Assembly (NCBI GenBank): GCA_934454655.1
Contig: CAKSFK010000012.1
Span: 1 to 61,747, forward strand
Direction of reading: 5' to 3'
Source: an uncultured Eubacteriales bacterium
Lineage (GTDB): Bacteria; Bacillota; Clostridia; Oscillospirales; Acutalibacteraceae
DNA length: 61,747 nucleotides
In this document: positions 41,333 to 49,842 of the stretch, one piece after another
Numbering within the stretch: the stretch's first letter is position 1
How the letters are laid out: every line of letters starts with the position of its first letter
Program-made: the position numbers and the translations under genes
The notes under the pieces: model-generated
The model's input: the letters and a program-made list of their open reading frames with translations, nothing else
Databases searched by the model: none
Told to the model about the DNA's origin: nothing

Positions 41333-41349
41333 ATACCCACAGGGGGTAT
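41333..41349. promoter_or_regulatory. CsoR box 2
   Basis: ATACCCACAGGGGGTAT, the same 17-nt layout as box 1 with exact ATACCC/GGGTAT arms, 30 nt further on and downstream of the expected transcription start. Confidence 0.7.
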
Positions 41350-41372
41350 AATAGTAAAAGGAAGGATATAAA

Positions 41373-43589
41373 ATGACACAGGCTCAATATAAGGTAACGG
41401 GAATGTCCTGCGCCGCCTGCTCAGCCTCGGTTCAGCGTGTTGTGTCACGTCTTAAGGGCGTGGAGAACTGCGAGGTTAACCTTGTCACGGAAAAAATGAC
41501 GGTCAGGTTTAACGAGGACGCCGTAAGTTATGAAGAAATAAAGAAAACGGTTGAAAAAGCCGGTTTCGGACTGGAAAAAGAGGCAGAGGAAGCTAAGGCA
41601 CGGGAAGAAATGTCAGAGAAGAAAAACTCGGCGCTCCCGCTTATTATTTCGGCAGTGCTATGCGCGATACTGCTTTATATTTCAATGGGGCAGATGCTGT
41701 TTGATAAGCTGCCTGTCCCGTTTTTTGCAAACATAAAGACCGATCCTCACGGGTTTGCTTTAACCCAGCTTCTGCTGTGTATTCCGGTTTTGTTTATAGG
41801 CAGAAGATTTTTTACAGTGGGAATACCGCTGCTCTTGCGCGGAAACCCAAATATGGATTCGCTGGTTGCGGTGGGCGCGTCGGCTTCGTTTGTTTACAGC
41901 GTTGTTATGACGTATTCCATACCTTACAACCGCCACGCCGTGCATAATCTTTATTACGAAAGCGTAGCGGTGGTAATAACGCTTGTGGCTCTCGGCAAAC
42001 AGCTTGAGGCGCGGAGTCAGAAAAAAACCGCCTCCGCGGTTAAAAGGCTTATGGAGCTCACGCCCGACAACGCCGTTGTTGTTCGTGACGGCAAAGAGCA
42101 GACCGTTCCGACGGGCAAGGTCAGCGTCGGTGAAACAATACTTGTAAAGCCGGGCGCGAAAATACCGCTGGACGGGGTTGTTTTAAGCGGTGAGGGCAGC
42201 GTTAACGAGTCAATGCTCACGGGGGAGAGCATACCTGTTATGAAAACGGTCGGCAGCGCGGTTACGGGCGGAAGTATAAATCTTAACGGCGTTTTAACCG
42301 TAAAGGTAACAAAGGTAGGAACAGACACCGTTCTTGCAAAAATTATTAAATTTGTTGAGGACGCACAAAATAAAAAAGCGCCGATTTCAAAAACGGCGGA
42401 CAGGGTTGCGGGCGTGTTTGTACCCGTTGTCATCGTAATTGCAGTTGTGGCGGCGGTGCTGTGGCTTGTAACGGGCAACGGCGTGAGTCTTGCGCTTAAG
42501 GTGTTTACCGGTGTTTTGGTTATTGCCTGCCCCTGCGCGCTGGGACTTGCCACACCTACGGCTATAATGGTGGGAACGGGGCTCGGAGCATCAAACGGTA
42601 TTCTTATAAGAAACGGAGAAATTCTTGAAATAACGCATAAAGTAAAAGCCGCCGTGTTTGATAAAACAGGCACGGTTACCACCGGCAAGCCTGTTGTTAC
42701 GGATGTTGCGTCCGATGACAGCCCGGCGCTGCTTGCCGCCGCGGCTGCCGCGGAATCGGTTTCAGACCATCCTCTGGCGCGCGCCGTTACCGATTATACG
42801 GAGCAAAAAGGAATTGTAAGCGAAAAGCCCGACAAGGCAGACAATGTTCCGGGCAAGGGAATTTCCTGCACCGTCGGGGATAGAAAGATACTTGCCGGAA
42901 GCTTAAATCTTCTTGAGGAAAGCGGAATTGACGTATCGCGGTTTAAGAATAAGGCGAACGAGCTTGCACATGAGGGCAAATCGGTAGTATTTGTTTCCGA
43001 AAGCGGAAAAGCGCTCGGCGTTATCGCAATTGCCGACAGTGTGCGCGAAACCTCCGCGGCGGCGTTTGAAAGGCTTAAAAGGCTTGGAATTAAAACTGTA
43101 ATTCTTTCGGGCGACAATAAAGCGTGCGCCGATTATATCGGCGGCATTTTAAGCGCTGATGAGGTTTATGCCGAGGTTCTGCCTGAGCAGAAGGCTGAAA
43201 TTATAAATGAGATACGTAAGAAGTACGGCACGGTGATGATGGTAGGCGACGGAATAAACGATGCACCCGCACTGACAGAGGCGGACATAGGCTGTGCTAT
43301 GGGCGGCGGAAGCGACGTTGCAATTGAGTCGGCGGATATTGTTCTTATGAAGAGCGAGCCGCTTGACGTGCCGCGCGCCGTAAAGCTGAGCCGCCTTACA
43401 ATTACCAATATAAAGGAAAATCTGTTCTGGGCGTTTTGCTATAACACCGTTTGCATACCCGTTGCCGCAGGTGTTCTGCACATTTTCGGCGGACCGCTTT
43501 TAAATCCTATGCTTGCAGGGCTTGCAATGTCCTTAAGCTCGGTGTTTGTGGTGGGCAACGCATTAAGACTGAGAGGTAAAAAGTTATGA
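41373..43589 (+). CDS. copA: Copper-exporting P1B-type ATPase
   Basis: Pumps Cu(I) out of the cytoplasm. One N-terminal heavy-metal domain with MSCAACSA (about 10-17), membrane helices, actuator motif TGESIPV, the membrane metal site CPCALGLATPT, phosphorylation motif DKTGTVTTGKP, SDHPLA (nucleotide site) and GDGINDAPAL. Helix 7 CYN and helix 8 MSLSS complete the Cu(I) signature of the P1B-1 class. 738 residues. AAGGAAGGA precedes the ATG. First gene of copA-csoR-copZ. Confidence 0.97.
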   Translation: MTQAQYKVTGMSCAACSASVQRVVSRLKGVENCEVNLVTEKMTVRFNEDAVSYEEIKKTVEKAGFGLEKEAEEAKAREEMSEKKNSALPLIISAVLCAILLYISMGQMLFDKLPVPFFANIKTDPHGFALTQLLLCIPVLFIGRRFFTVGIPLLLRGNPNMDSLVAVGASASFVYSVVMTYSIPYNRHAVHNLYYESVAVVITLVALGKQLEARSQKKTASAVKRLMELTPDNAVVVRDGKEQTVPTGKVSVGETILVKPGAKIPLDGVVLSGEGSVNESMLTGESIPVMKTVGSAVTGGSINLNGVLTVKVTKVGTDTVLAKIIKFVEDAQNKKAPISKTADRVAGVFVPVVIVIAVVAAVLWLVTGNGVSLALKVFTGVLVIACPCALGLATPTAIMVGTGLGASNGILIRNGEILEITHKVKAAVFDKTGTVTTGKPVVTDVASDDSPALLAAAAAAESVSDHPLARAVTDYTEQKGIVSEKPDKADNVPGKGISCTVGDRKILAGSLNLLEESGIDVSRFKNKANELAHEGKSVVFVSESGKALGVIAIADSVRETSAAAFERLKRLGIKTVILSGDNKACADYIGGILSADEVYAEVLPEQKAEIINEIRKKYGTVMMVGDGINDAPALTEADIGCAMGGGSDVAIESADIVLMKSEPLDVPRAVKLSRLTITNIKENLFWAFCYNTVCIPVAAGVLHIFGGPLLNPMLAGLAMSLSSVFVVGNALRLRGKKL

Positions 43590-43885
43590 GCGAATGTGAG
43601 TGCCCAAAAAAACGCAAGCATCGCAGTGCCGAGGAATACAAGGCGCTTATAAACAGACTCAACAGAATTGAGGGTCAGGTAAGAGGCGTTAAGAATATGC
43701 TTGAAAACGACGCCTACTGCACCGATATTTTAACTCAGGTTTCGGCTGTGCAGGCGGCGCTCAATGCCTTTAACCGTGAACTGCTTTCAAATCATATACA
43801 CACCTGCGTTGCCGAAAACATTAAAAAGGGCGACGACAGCGTTATTGACGAATTGGTGCAGACTCTGCAAAAATTAATGAAGTGA
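43586..43885 (+). CDS. csoR: Copper-sensing repressor CsoR
   Basis: All-helical DUF156 repressor that leaves DNA on binding Cu(I). The Cu ligands Cys45, His70 and Cys74 (YCTD and HIHTC) are in the family's spacing, which marks it as a copper rather than nickel or persulfide sensor. 99 residues; typical HRSAEEYKALINRLNRIEGQ opening. Overlaps copA by 4 nt. The boxes at 41303 and 41333 are its likely targets, giving negative feedback. Confidence 0.95.
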   Translation: MSECECPKKRKHRSAEEYKALINRLNRIEGQVRGVKNMLENDAYCTDILTQVSAVQAALNAFNRELLSNHIHTCVAENIKKGDDSVIDELVQTLQKLMK

Positions 43886-43895
43886 GGTGAGAAAA

Positions 43896-44093
43896 ATGGA
43901 TTATAAAATTTCGGTGCCGGATATGCACTGCAACGGCTGCGTTAAACGTATCAATAATGCGTTGAATGCCGAAAAGCTTGATTTTTCCGTGTCGCTTGAA
44001 GATAAAACCGTTACGCTCCGCGGCTGTGAGCATTGCCTTAAAACGGCGCTCGGCGCTATTGAGGACTTAGGCTTTGAACCGAAGGTGCAATAA
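43896..44093 (+). CDS. copZ: Copper chaperone CopZ-like
   Basis: 65-residue heavy-metal-associated domain with the metal motif MHCNGC (residues 10-15), expected to carry Cu(I) to CopA and CsoR. A second cysteine pair region (GCEHC) near residue 47-51 is unusual for the family. GAGGTG upstream of the ATG; 10 bp after csoR. Ends at a terminator. Confidence 0.9.
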   Translation: MDYKISVPDMHCNGCVKRINNALNAEKLDFSVSLEDKTVTLRGCEHCLKTALGAIEDLGFEPKVQ

Positions 44094-44098
44094 ATTAA

Positions 44099-44141
44099 CA
44101 GGGCTGTAAGAAAGTGAAAACCTCTTACAGCCCTGTTTTTT
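44099..44141 (+). terminator. Terminator of the copper operon
   Basis: Perfect 13-bp stem (44099-44111 with 44123-44135), 11-nt loop, followed by TTTTTT. The convergent brnQ gene ends within its tail and may use it too. Confidence 0.88.
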
Positions 44142-45501
44142 AGGATTTTGTTTTTTTAGTTTTTACAACGTGAATAAGAATACCGAGCAGGAAGCCTATA
44201 AACGCAGGCAGCAACCAGCCTAAATTCTTATCAAACAGCGGCAGGCAGTCTTTGGCAATGTCTATCGGTACGTTAAGCCTTAAAGTCGATATAACCGACT
44301 TCGGCAGTGTCTTCATACAGTCAAATATTGCGGCTGCCCATGTGAAAGCCATAACCGATATGTAAACCGCCTTGTCGTGGCTGAAGAATTTGCCTATGAA
44401 CGCCAGAATTATAAGCGCAATCGCGGGGGGATAAATCAACATCAGCATAGGTACGGAGTATTCTATTATCGCGCTTAAGCCTATGTTTGATATCGCAAAG
44501 GAAAACACCGTGAAAATAATTGCCCAAGCCTTGTAGGAAATTTTTCCGTTTGTCATTTTAACAAATGTTTCCGAGCAGGAGGTAACAAGTCCGATAGACG
44601 TTTTAAGGCAGGCAAATGTTATTGTAACGGCAAGTATTATATTTCCGGCACCGCCGAGGTAATGACCCGCAATCTGCGTTAAGGCGATTCCGCCGTTTTC
44701 GGATATTTCAAAATGACCTCTTGACTGAGCACCCATAAGTATTGTAAGAACGTAAATAAGCGCCATAAGAAGTCCGGTAAGAACGCCCGAACCCAAAACA
44801 TCACGCGCAATCGCGTTGTCGTCCTCAACACCCATACGGCGTATAACGTCAATAACAACTATTCCGAACGCAAGACCCGCTATCGCGTCCATTGTGCCGT
44901 AGCCCTCAATAAAGGAGGAGAACAGAGCTCCGCTTTTGTATCCGTTGGCAGGTTCTATATCGGTAACCGATGAACCGGGCGATAAAAGTGCGGTTATTAC
45001 AAGCACTGCAAGGAAGACAAGGAAAATGGGATTGATGATCTTACCTATCCACAGCGTGATCTTTCCGGGGCGCAGGGAAAAGAAAAGAACAAACCCGAAA
45101 AATACCACAGAAAAAATAAGCAGTGCCAACCATTCGCGCGAGCTGTTCTTAAGCATCGGCGTAATTCCGGTGGTAAAAGAAACCGTAGCACATCTGGGAA
45201 TTGCAAAAAGCGGTCCTATGGTTAAGTATAAAATGCAGGTAAAGAATATTCCGTAACCCTTTCCGACTTTGCTTGCAAGCGTCTGAAGTCCGTCGGAATG
45301 GGTAATACCTATTGCCGCAACGCCGAGAATCGGTATGCCGACGGCGGTTATTACAAAACCTATCATGGCATACAGCACGTTTCTGCCTGCCATTTGTCCC
45401 AGGTGGACCGGGAATATAAGGTTTCCGGCACCGAAAAACATTCCGAATAAGGTTCCGGCAACCAGTATTTTCTGTTTCATTGTAAGTTTTTCAACATTCA
45501 T
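44140..45501 (-). CDS. brnQ: Branched-chain amino acid transporter BrnQ
   Basis: Sodium-coupled carrier for leucine, isoleucine and valine (LIVCS family). 453 residues, about 12 membrane helices; typical start LVAGTLFGMFFGAGNLIFPV and internal GYGTMDAIAGLAFGIVVID. GAGGTG lies 10 nt before the ATG. Single gene with its own promoter; no leucine-sensing T-box or riboswitch is seen. Confidence 0.95.
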   Translation of the reverse strand: MNVEKLTMKQKILVAGTLFGMFFGAGNLIFPVHLGQMAGRNVLYAMIGFVITAVGIPILGVAAIGITHSDGLQTLASKVGKGYGIFFTCILYLTIGPLFAIPRCATVSFTTGITPMLKNSSREWLALLIFSVVFFGFVLFFSLRPGKITLWIGKIINPIFLVFLAVLVITALLSPGSSVTDIEPANGYKSGALFSSFIEGYGTMDAIAGLAFGIVVIDVIRRMGVEDDNAIARDVLGSGVLTGLLMALIYVLTILMGAQSRGHFEISENGGIALTQIAGHYLGGAGNIILAVTITFACLKTSIGLVTSCSETFVKMTNGKISYKAWAIIFTVFSFAISNIGLSAIIEYSVPMLMLIYPPAIALIILAFIGKFFSHDKAVYISVMAFTWAAAIFDCMKTLPKSVISTLRLNVPIDIAKDCLPLFDKNLGWLLPAFIGFLLGILIHVVKTKKTKS

Positions 45502-45538
45502 TTATCATTACACCTCGTGAAACATTTTACTATATCTC

Positions 45539-45567
45539 TTGCAAAAAGTAAATCACGTTGTTATAAT
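45539..45567 (+). promoter_or_regulatory. Promoter of the LysR-plsY-GH16 run
   Basis: TTGCAA (45539-45544), 17-nt spacer, TATAAT (45562-45567). A back-to-back brnQ promoter (TTTACT-17 nt-TAAAAT on the minus strand) overlaps the same stretch. Confidence 0.6.
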
Positions 45568-45569
45568 GT

Positions 45570-45592
45570 TTATATGACATTTTGTAATATAA
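45570..45592. promoter_or_regulatory. Possible LysR-type operator
   Basis: Imperfect inverted repeat TTATATGAC / GTAATATAA (8 of 9 pairs, 5-nt centre) just after the -10 box of the regulator gene; a site for autoregulation. It has the T-N11-A-like layout of LysR boxes only loosely. Confidence 0.35.
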
Positions 45593-45611
45593 CGTAATAC
45601 AGGGGATAAAT

Positions 45612-46499
45612 ATGGACGGAAAAAAGCTTGAAATTCTTATGGCGGCTGTTGATCTCGGCAGTTTTTCAAAGGCTTCGGAGGTTGTGGGGTACACGCAGTC
45701 GGGGCTTACTCACTTGGTGGACAGCCTTGAACGCGATATCGGTCTGCCGCTTATAAAACGCGACCGCAACGGCGTTTCGCTCACCGAGGAGGGCAGGGAG
45801 CTTATGCCTTACATACGCGAATTTTTAAGGGCGAACGCCAGCCTTGAAAACCGCATATCCGCAATCAGTGAAAACAGGAGCGAAACTGTAAGAATAGCGG
45901 CTTATGCCAGCATAGCAATGCACTGGATGCCCGAAATACTCTACCGTTTTAAACGCTGCTGCCCGAATATAAACGTCGATCTCAGAATGGTTGATAATTC
46001 CCTTGAACCGTACGAACTTTTGGAAAGCGGCAAAACCGATGTTATTTTTGCGGCAAAGCAGAAAAATCCGAACTGTGAATGGATGCCGCTTTACAACGAT
46101 ATTATGTACGCCGTTCTGCCGCCGGACTATCCCACATCGGGTGATGAATTTCCCATAAGCGGTTTTTCAAAAAAGGATTTTTTAATGCCGTACGGCCGCT
46201 TTGATATTGATGTTAACGACGCTTTTGAAAAAAACGGCGTTAAGCCTAACGTTAAGCAGGCGCACGTAGATGATGAAACCGTTATACGCATGGTGGGCAA
46301 GGGACTCGGCTTTTCAATGATGACCGAAATGATGATAAGGGGAAGAACAAGGGACGTTAAGGTTCTGCCCGTTACGCCTGTTGCCTCAAGAGAGCTCGGA
46401 ATGGGAATGCACAGAAGCTGCGAAACAATGCCCGGTATAAATAAATTAAAGGAATGTGTTAAAGAATACACAAATGCCGAGGCTTATAATTCAAAATAA
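45612..46499 (+). CDS. LysR-family transcriptional regulator
   Basis: 295 residues: N-terminal winged HTH (about 1-60; LEILMAAVDLGSFSKASEVVGYTQ, shown here in part, with SGLTHLVDSLERDIGLPLIKR) and an effector-binding domain (about 90-290). Divergent from brnQ, the usual layout when a LysR protein controls the neighbouring gene, so brnQ is a candidate target; it is also 17 bp before plsY. Effector unknown. Confidence 0.9.
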   Translation: MDGKKLEILMAAVDLGSFSKASEVVGYTQSGLTHLVDSLERDIGLPLIKRDRNGVSLTEEGRELMPYIREFLRANASLENRISAISENRSETVRIAAYASIAMHWMPEILYRFKRCCPNINVDLRMVDNSLEPYELLESGKTDVIFAAKQKNPNCEWMPLYNDIMYAVLPPDYPTSGDEFPISGFSKKDFLMPYGRFDIDVNDAFEKNGVKPNVKQAHVDDETVIRMVGKGLGFSMMTEMMIRGRTRDVKVLPVTPVASRELGMGMHRSCETMPGINKLKECVKEYTNAEAYNSK

Positions 46500-46516
46500 G
46501 CGAGAGGGGGATAAAA

Positions 46517-47134
46517 ATGGCATTAACATTTGTATTTTTGATTTTCGGTTACTTTTCGGGAAGTATTCTTTTTGCCAAAACGGCGGAAAAGCTGTTTAAA
46601 AAGGATGTTACCGCTAAGAGCAACGACAGCAACCCCGGCGCGGCAAACGCTTTTGTTTACGGCGGGTTTTGGGTTGGGGTCTTAACGCTTACGGGCGATA
46701 TGCTCAAGGGCTTTTTGCCGGTTTTTCTGTATCTTAAGCTTAACGGCAGTATAACCTCGGGTACGGCGCTTGTTCTGGCGGCACCCGTTTTGGGGCATAT
46801 ATTTTCCGTATTTTATCATTTTAAGGGCGGAAAGGGCATTGCAACGTCCTTCGGCTCACTTTTGGGGCTTGCGCCGGATTTAAGGGCGGCGCTTACTCTG
46901 GCGGTAATATATATTTTTCTTTCGGTGGCGGTTGTTGTGTCGCCGAATGTTTACCGTACTATTACCGCGTACGGGCTTTTTTCGGCGTCCTCGTTTTTCC
47001 TTTTGCCGCAAATAGGCGTAAGGGTGGGCGTGCTTATAATTTCAATCCTGGTAATAATTAAACATATTTTGTGCGATGAAGATAAAAAGAAGCTGACGGT
47101 TGCCGTTCCCGTGCTTAGGATATTGGAAAAATAG
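46517..47134 (+). CDS. plsY: PlsY-family glycerol-3-phosphate acyltransferase
   Basis: Membrane enzyme that uses acyl phosphate to make lysophosphatidate, first step of phospholipid synthesis. 205 residues with about five helices; the three conserved loops appear as SNDSNPGAANAF (variant of GSGNPGATN), HIFSVFYHFKGGKGIATSFG, and the C-terminal loop. The altered first motif is found in a clostridial subgroup, so it may be a second paralogue. Follows the LysR gene by 17 bp. Confidence 0.88.
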   Translation: MALTFVFLIFGYFSGSILFAKTAEKLFKKDVTAKSNDSNPGAANAFVYGGFWVGVLTLTGDMLKGFLPVFLYLKLNGSITSGTALVLAAPVLGHIFSVFYHFKGGKGIATSFGSLLGLAPDLRAALTLAVIYIFLSVAVVVSPNVYRTITAYGLFSASSFFLLPQIGVRVGVLIISILVIIKHILCDEDKKKLTVAVPVLRILEK

Positions 47135-47225
47135 AAAACAGTGTGTATTTTCGCTGTGTTTTCTGTCTTTAACCGTGGCGCGCGGTATGATATTATATCC
47201 AATATAATGTGATGGAGGGATTACT

Positions 47226-48101
47226 TTGAAGGAATACAAGGTTGATGATCACGTTTCAAGCTTTTTGCCGGAAAATAAAAACTGGAAATTGATTTGGAGC
47301 GATGAGTTTGACGGTGACAGTCTTGATGAAAGCAAGTGGGGCTTCAGGGAATATTTCTGGGGCAAAAGATCGCCAACATTTACACGCGAGGGAGTGTATG
47401 TTGACGGTAAGAGCAACCTGCACATCGCAATGGTGAAAAAAGGGAATGATTATTTTTCCGCACAACTTCAAACCGGGGCTATTGTGTATGATCTGCCTAA
47501 TAAATCAAAGGGCTTTTGGCCGTTCGGAAAACAGGAAAAGCCTAAGTTTATGCATAAATTCGGCTACTATGAGTGTAGGTGCAGGCTGCCGAAAAACGAC
47601 GGTTGGCACGCCGCATTCTGGCTTCAGGCACCGGGGATAGGAGCGCATCCCGATCCGAAATACGGCGGTGTTGAGGTCGATGTGATGGAAAATTATCGCC
47701 AGGCAAAGGAAGGAAAACTGGTGTGCGGCTGCGGCTGGAACGGTTACGGTGAGGACTCGAAGTGGTACGGACATACGCAGTTCCCCTTTGTTGAAACGGA
47801 TGACGGATGGCATACATATGCCGTAGACTGGAGCCGGGAAGGTTATGTTTTCTATGCCGACGGAAATGCGGTTGCACGCCAAATGGCGCCGGAATGTGCC
47901 GTTTCATATGTCGATGAGTTTATTTTACTTACAACGGAATGTCACGGATATAACCGTATTTTCGGCAATGAATCCGCTAAGGCCGGATTTGCCGGCAATT
48001 CGGAGATGTGGTCGGGCAGACCGGTTGATTCACTGAAAAACGCTGTTTTACCGGATGAATTTGTTGTGGATTACGTAAGAGTATTTGATGAGATCGGGTA
48101 G
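47226..48101 (+). CDS. Glycoside hydrolase family 16, without signal peptide
   Basis: Beta-glucanase-like fold (concanavalin-type). The catalytic motif EVDVME has nucleophile Glu150, Asp152 and acid/base Glu155, in the beta-bulge form with one extra residue seen in laminarinases and agarase/carrageenase relatives. WKLIWSDEFDGDSLDESKW is the usual GH16 opening. 291 residues, no signal peptide or membrane segment; a TGA stop 12 nt upstream in the same frame (47211-47213) shows none is lost. TTG start with GGAGGGA upstream. Substrate cannot be fixed: laminarin, licheninan or an imported oligosaccharide are options. Confidence 0.9.
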   Translation: MKEYKVDDHVSSFLPENKNWKLIWSDEFDGDSLDESKWGFREYFWGKRSPTFTREGVYVDGKSNLHIAMVKKGNDYFSAQLQTGAIVYDLPNKSKGFWPFGKQEKPKFMHKFGYYECRCRLPKNDGWHAAFWLQAPGIGAHPDPKYGGVEVDVMENYRQAKEGKLVCGCGWNGYGEDSKWYGHTQFPFVETDDGWHTYAVDWSREGYVFYADGNAVARQMAPECAVSYVDEFILLTTECHGYNRIFGNESAKAGFAGNSEMWSGRPVDSLKNAVLPDEFVVDYVRVFDEIG

Positions 48102-48181
48102 ACAACACGCCCTTTCGGACGGGTTTGACTCCCGTCAGCCCGGACGGTGAAATCGGTAATTTTTTCCCGAAATAAAGTGTT

Positions 48182-48223
48182 AAAAAAGGTTCCGACCCAC
48201 GGCTGTGTGTCGGAACCTTTTTT
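48182..48223. terminator. Bidirectional terminator between GH16 and DUF4364 genes
   Basis: Perfect 15-bp stem (48182-48196 with 48209-48223) with A6 and T6 ends. Downstream gene's stop lies in the tail. Confidence 0.92.
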
Positions 48224-48779
48224 AAGTGTTGGGATTTGTAAGAATCCCGATTATTTTTGAGTAAATTGTGTTATCGTCAAGAAACCGCTCTTTAATGTAG
48301 TGTGCCTGTTCTTCGTCGCTCACCAGGAGCTTTATGCTCATAAAGGGAAACCCGTTATCCAAAGCCGAACAGGTTATAAAGCATTTCCCGTTTTCTTTTT
48401 CTATGGTTATTTTGTTTTCCTTTGCGTTTTTAAAACGTGCCATCATTTTAATAGCGGCATTGTATGCGCGGTTTTTAACCGTGACCGAAAGTGAGGTTTT
48501 AAGCGTATCGGCAACGCTTCTGCCGTCTTCGGTTACCGTGTAGGTATCTTCTTTTTCGTCAACCGGGACAAGGTGACCGCTCTTGCACAGCAGTGCAATG
48601 GCGTCATTAACCTCAAAGCAGTTTGCTATTCCCTCATAATGCAAAATGTTTGCAAGCTGATTTCCGGGTACGGGCTCGCCTGCGGCGGATAAAATATAGC
48701 ACACAAGTATTTTAATTTCCGCCGTGCTTAAAAGACTGCCTACCGGTGATACTCCGGCTGAAACAGCATCTTTTTCCAT
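48222..48779 (-). CDS. DUF4364 family protein
   Basis: 185 residues. N-terminal winged-helix-like part (about 15-90; STAEIKILVCYILSAAGEPV and a Tyr-Thr-Val-Thr strand), then a mixed domain. DUF4364 is a Clostridia family of unknown function; the helix-turn-helix look suggests DNA binding. AAGGAG before the ATG; 27 bp after the PHP gene, so probably the second gene of that unit. Confidence 0.85.
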   Translation of the reverse strand: MEKDAVSAGVSPVGSLLSTAEIKILVCYILSAAGEPVPGNQLANILHYEGIANCFEVNDAIALLCKSGHLVPVDEKEDTYTVTEDGRSVADTLKTSLSVTVKNRAYNAAIKMMARFKNAKENKITIEKENGKCFITCSALDNGFPFMSIKLLVSDEEQAHYIKERFLDDNTIYSKIIGILTNPNT

Positions 48780-48806
48780 TGTTTAACTCCTTTTTATAAT
48801 TTGTCG

Positions 48807-49604
48807 TCAGCGCGCCGCTTTTGCAATGTCGTTTTCGGTGAGCTCAAGTCCGTTTATGAACAGCTGTGCAACATCGGTATATCCGTCAAGCTCGCTTTGC
48901 GAATGGTAATCGCTGCCGAACACAAATTTGCAGCCCATATCCTTTGCAATGCGGAACATTCTTACCGCTCCGAATTGTTCAAAATTTTCCGCTGTTATGT
49001 TTTCAAAGCAGGCTGTATTTATTTCAATTGCAATTCCTTTTTCGGCAGTTGCATCGAATAACTCCTTAAACACGTCGTCGCTTACCAGTTTGTAAAGGAT
49101 TTGTCTGTCATACGGGCAGCATACGGCGTCAAACGGATGCGCCACCGATAAAATATAACGGCTGACGGCGGAATTTAAAATTTTTCTGTATGCCTCAACC
49201 ATATATTCGGCGTGCTTTTCATACGGCTCGTAAAGAGATTTGTCCATCGTCATATGCGTGTGAGAGTTTGAAACGATTATGTAATCAAACTTTTCGGCGT
49301 TTTCCTCTGTAAGGGCAACGCCGTAAACGGGGTGATATTCCGCTTCCGCACCAAGGCTGACCTTAATGCCTTTTTTATCAAGATTTTTAAGTTCTTCGCC
49401 CAAAGCGAGATTGTAAGGCACAGTCTGAACCTTATAATAATCGTTTAAAACAGGCTGTATGTTTTCATCCCACATATGGTTTGTAAAACCTATTTTTTTA
49501 AGCTCCAGCTTTGCCGCCGTATCAATATAATTTTCCGCCGTTGCGGATTTGTCGGCACAGAGAGAAAGATTTGTATGAACGTGAAAATCGTGGTCTACCT
49601 TCAT
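48807..49604 (-). CDS. PHP-domain phosphoesterase
   Basis: Polymerase-and-histidinol-phosphatase family. Metal ligands: HVH at residues 8-10 (DFHVHTNLS), Glu in GAEAEYHP, HTHM, and the C-terminal FGSDYHS. 265 residues, matching histidinol-phosphatase-like proteins; without his genes nearby the substrate is open (histidinol phosphate or another small phosphate ester). AGGAGTGAT before the ATG. Confidence 0.87.
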   Translation of the reverse strand: MKVDHDFHVHTNLSLCADKSATAENYIDTAAKLELKKIGFTNHMWDENIQPVLNDYYKVQTVPYNLALGEELKNLDKKGIKVSLGAEAEYHPVYGVALTEENAEKFDYIIVSNSHTHMTMDKSLYEPYEKHAEYMVEAYRKILNSAVSRYILSVAHPFDAVCCPYDRQILYKLVSDDVFKELFDATAEKGIAIEINTACFENITAENFEQFGAVRMFRIAKDMGCKFVFGSDYHSQSELDGYTDVAQLFINGLELTENDIAKAAR

Positions 49605-49662
49605 TTATGATCACTCCTGTTTTGTAACAACAAAAATCAGTTTTAGGTTTTGCACAGATAAT

Positions 49663-49691
49663 ATTATATTATGATTATTTTACATTGTCAA
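49663..49691 (-). promoter_or_regulatory. Promoter of the PHP-DUF4364 unit
   Basis: Minus-strand TTGACA (49686-49691) and TATAAT (49663-49668), 17-nt spacer: full consensus. Leader of about 50 nt. Confidence 0.8.
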
Positions 49692-49734
49692 TCCTTTGTC
49701 TTGCAATAAATCGGAAATACATCTTAAAAAACAC

Positions 49735-49763
49735 TTGATTTTTGTTATGGGCTGTGGTATAAT
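49735..49763 (+). promoter_or_regulatory. Promoter of the rimP-nusA-infB operon
   Basis: TTGATT (49735-49740), 17-nt spacer, TATAAT (49758-49763). The hairpin at 49781-49810 begins about 11 nt after the expected start. Confidence 0.8.
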
Positions 49764-49780
49764 ACACGTATCAAAGGCAG

Positions 49781-49816
49781 AAAGGTGAGTGGGGAAACCC
49801 GCTCACTTTTATTTTG
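49781..49816 (+). promoter_or_regulatory. Leader hairpin of the rimP operon, possible attenuator
   Basis: 13-bp stem (49781-49793 with 49798-49810, G-U pairs included) capped by GAAA and followed by ATTTTG, so it looks like a terminator placed at the head of the operon. It could form an attenuator or protect the 5' end. Confidence 0.6.
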
Positions 49817-49842
49817 TGCCGAACAGCAATGGAGATGAGTTA

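Noticed and set aside
42017..42688. 223-codon minus-strand open frame
   Set aside because: Antisense to copA, whose motifs are intact; Thr/Ser/Val-rich shadow typical of this codon usage.
48115..48150. T-arm-like hairpin (GACGGG, loop TTTGACT, CCCGTC) after the GH16 gene
   Set aside because: Only one arm of a tRNA can be seen and the loop departs from TTCRANY; no acceptor or anticodon arm nearby. Treated as a chance hairpin.
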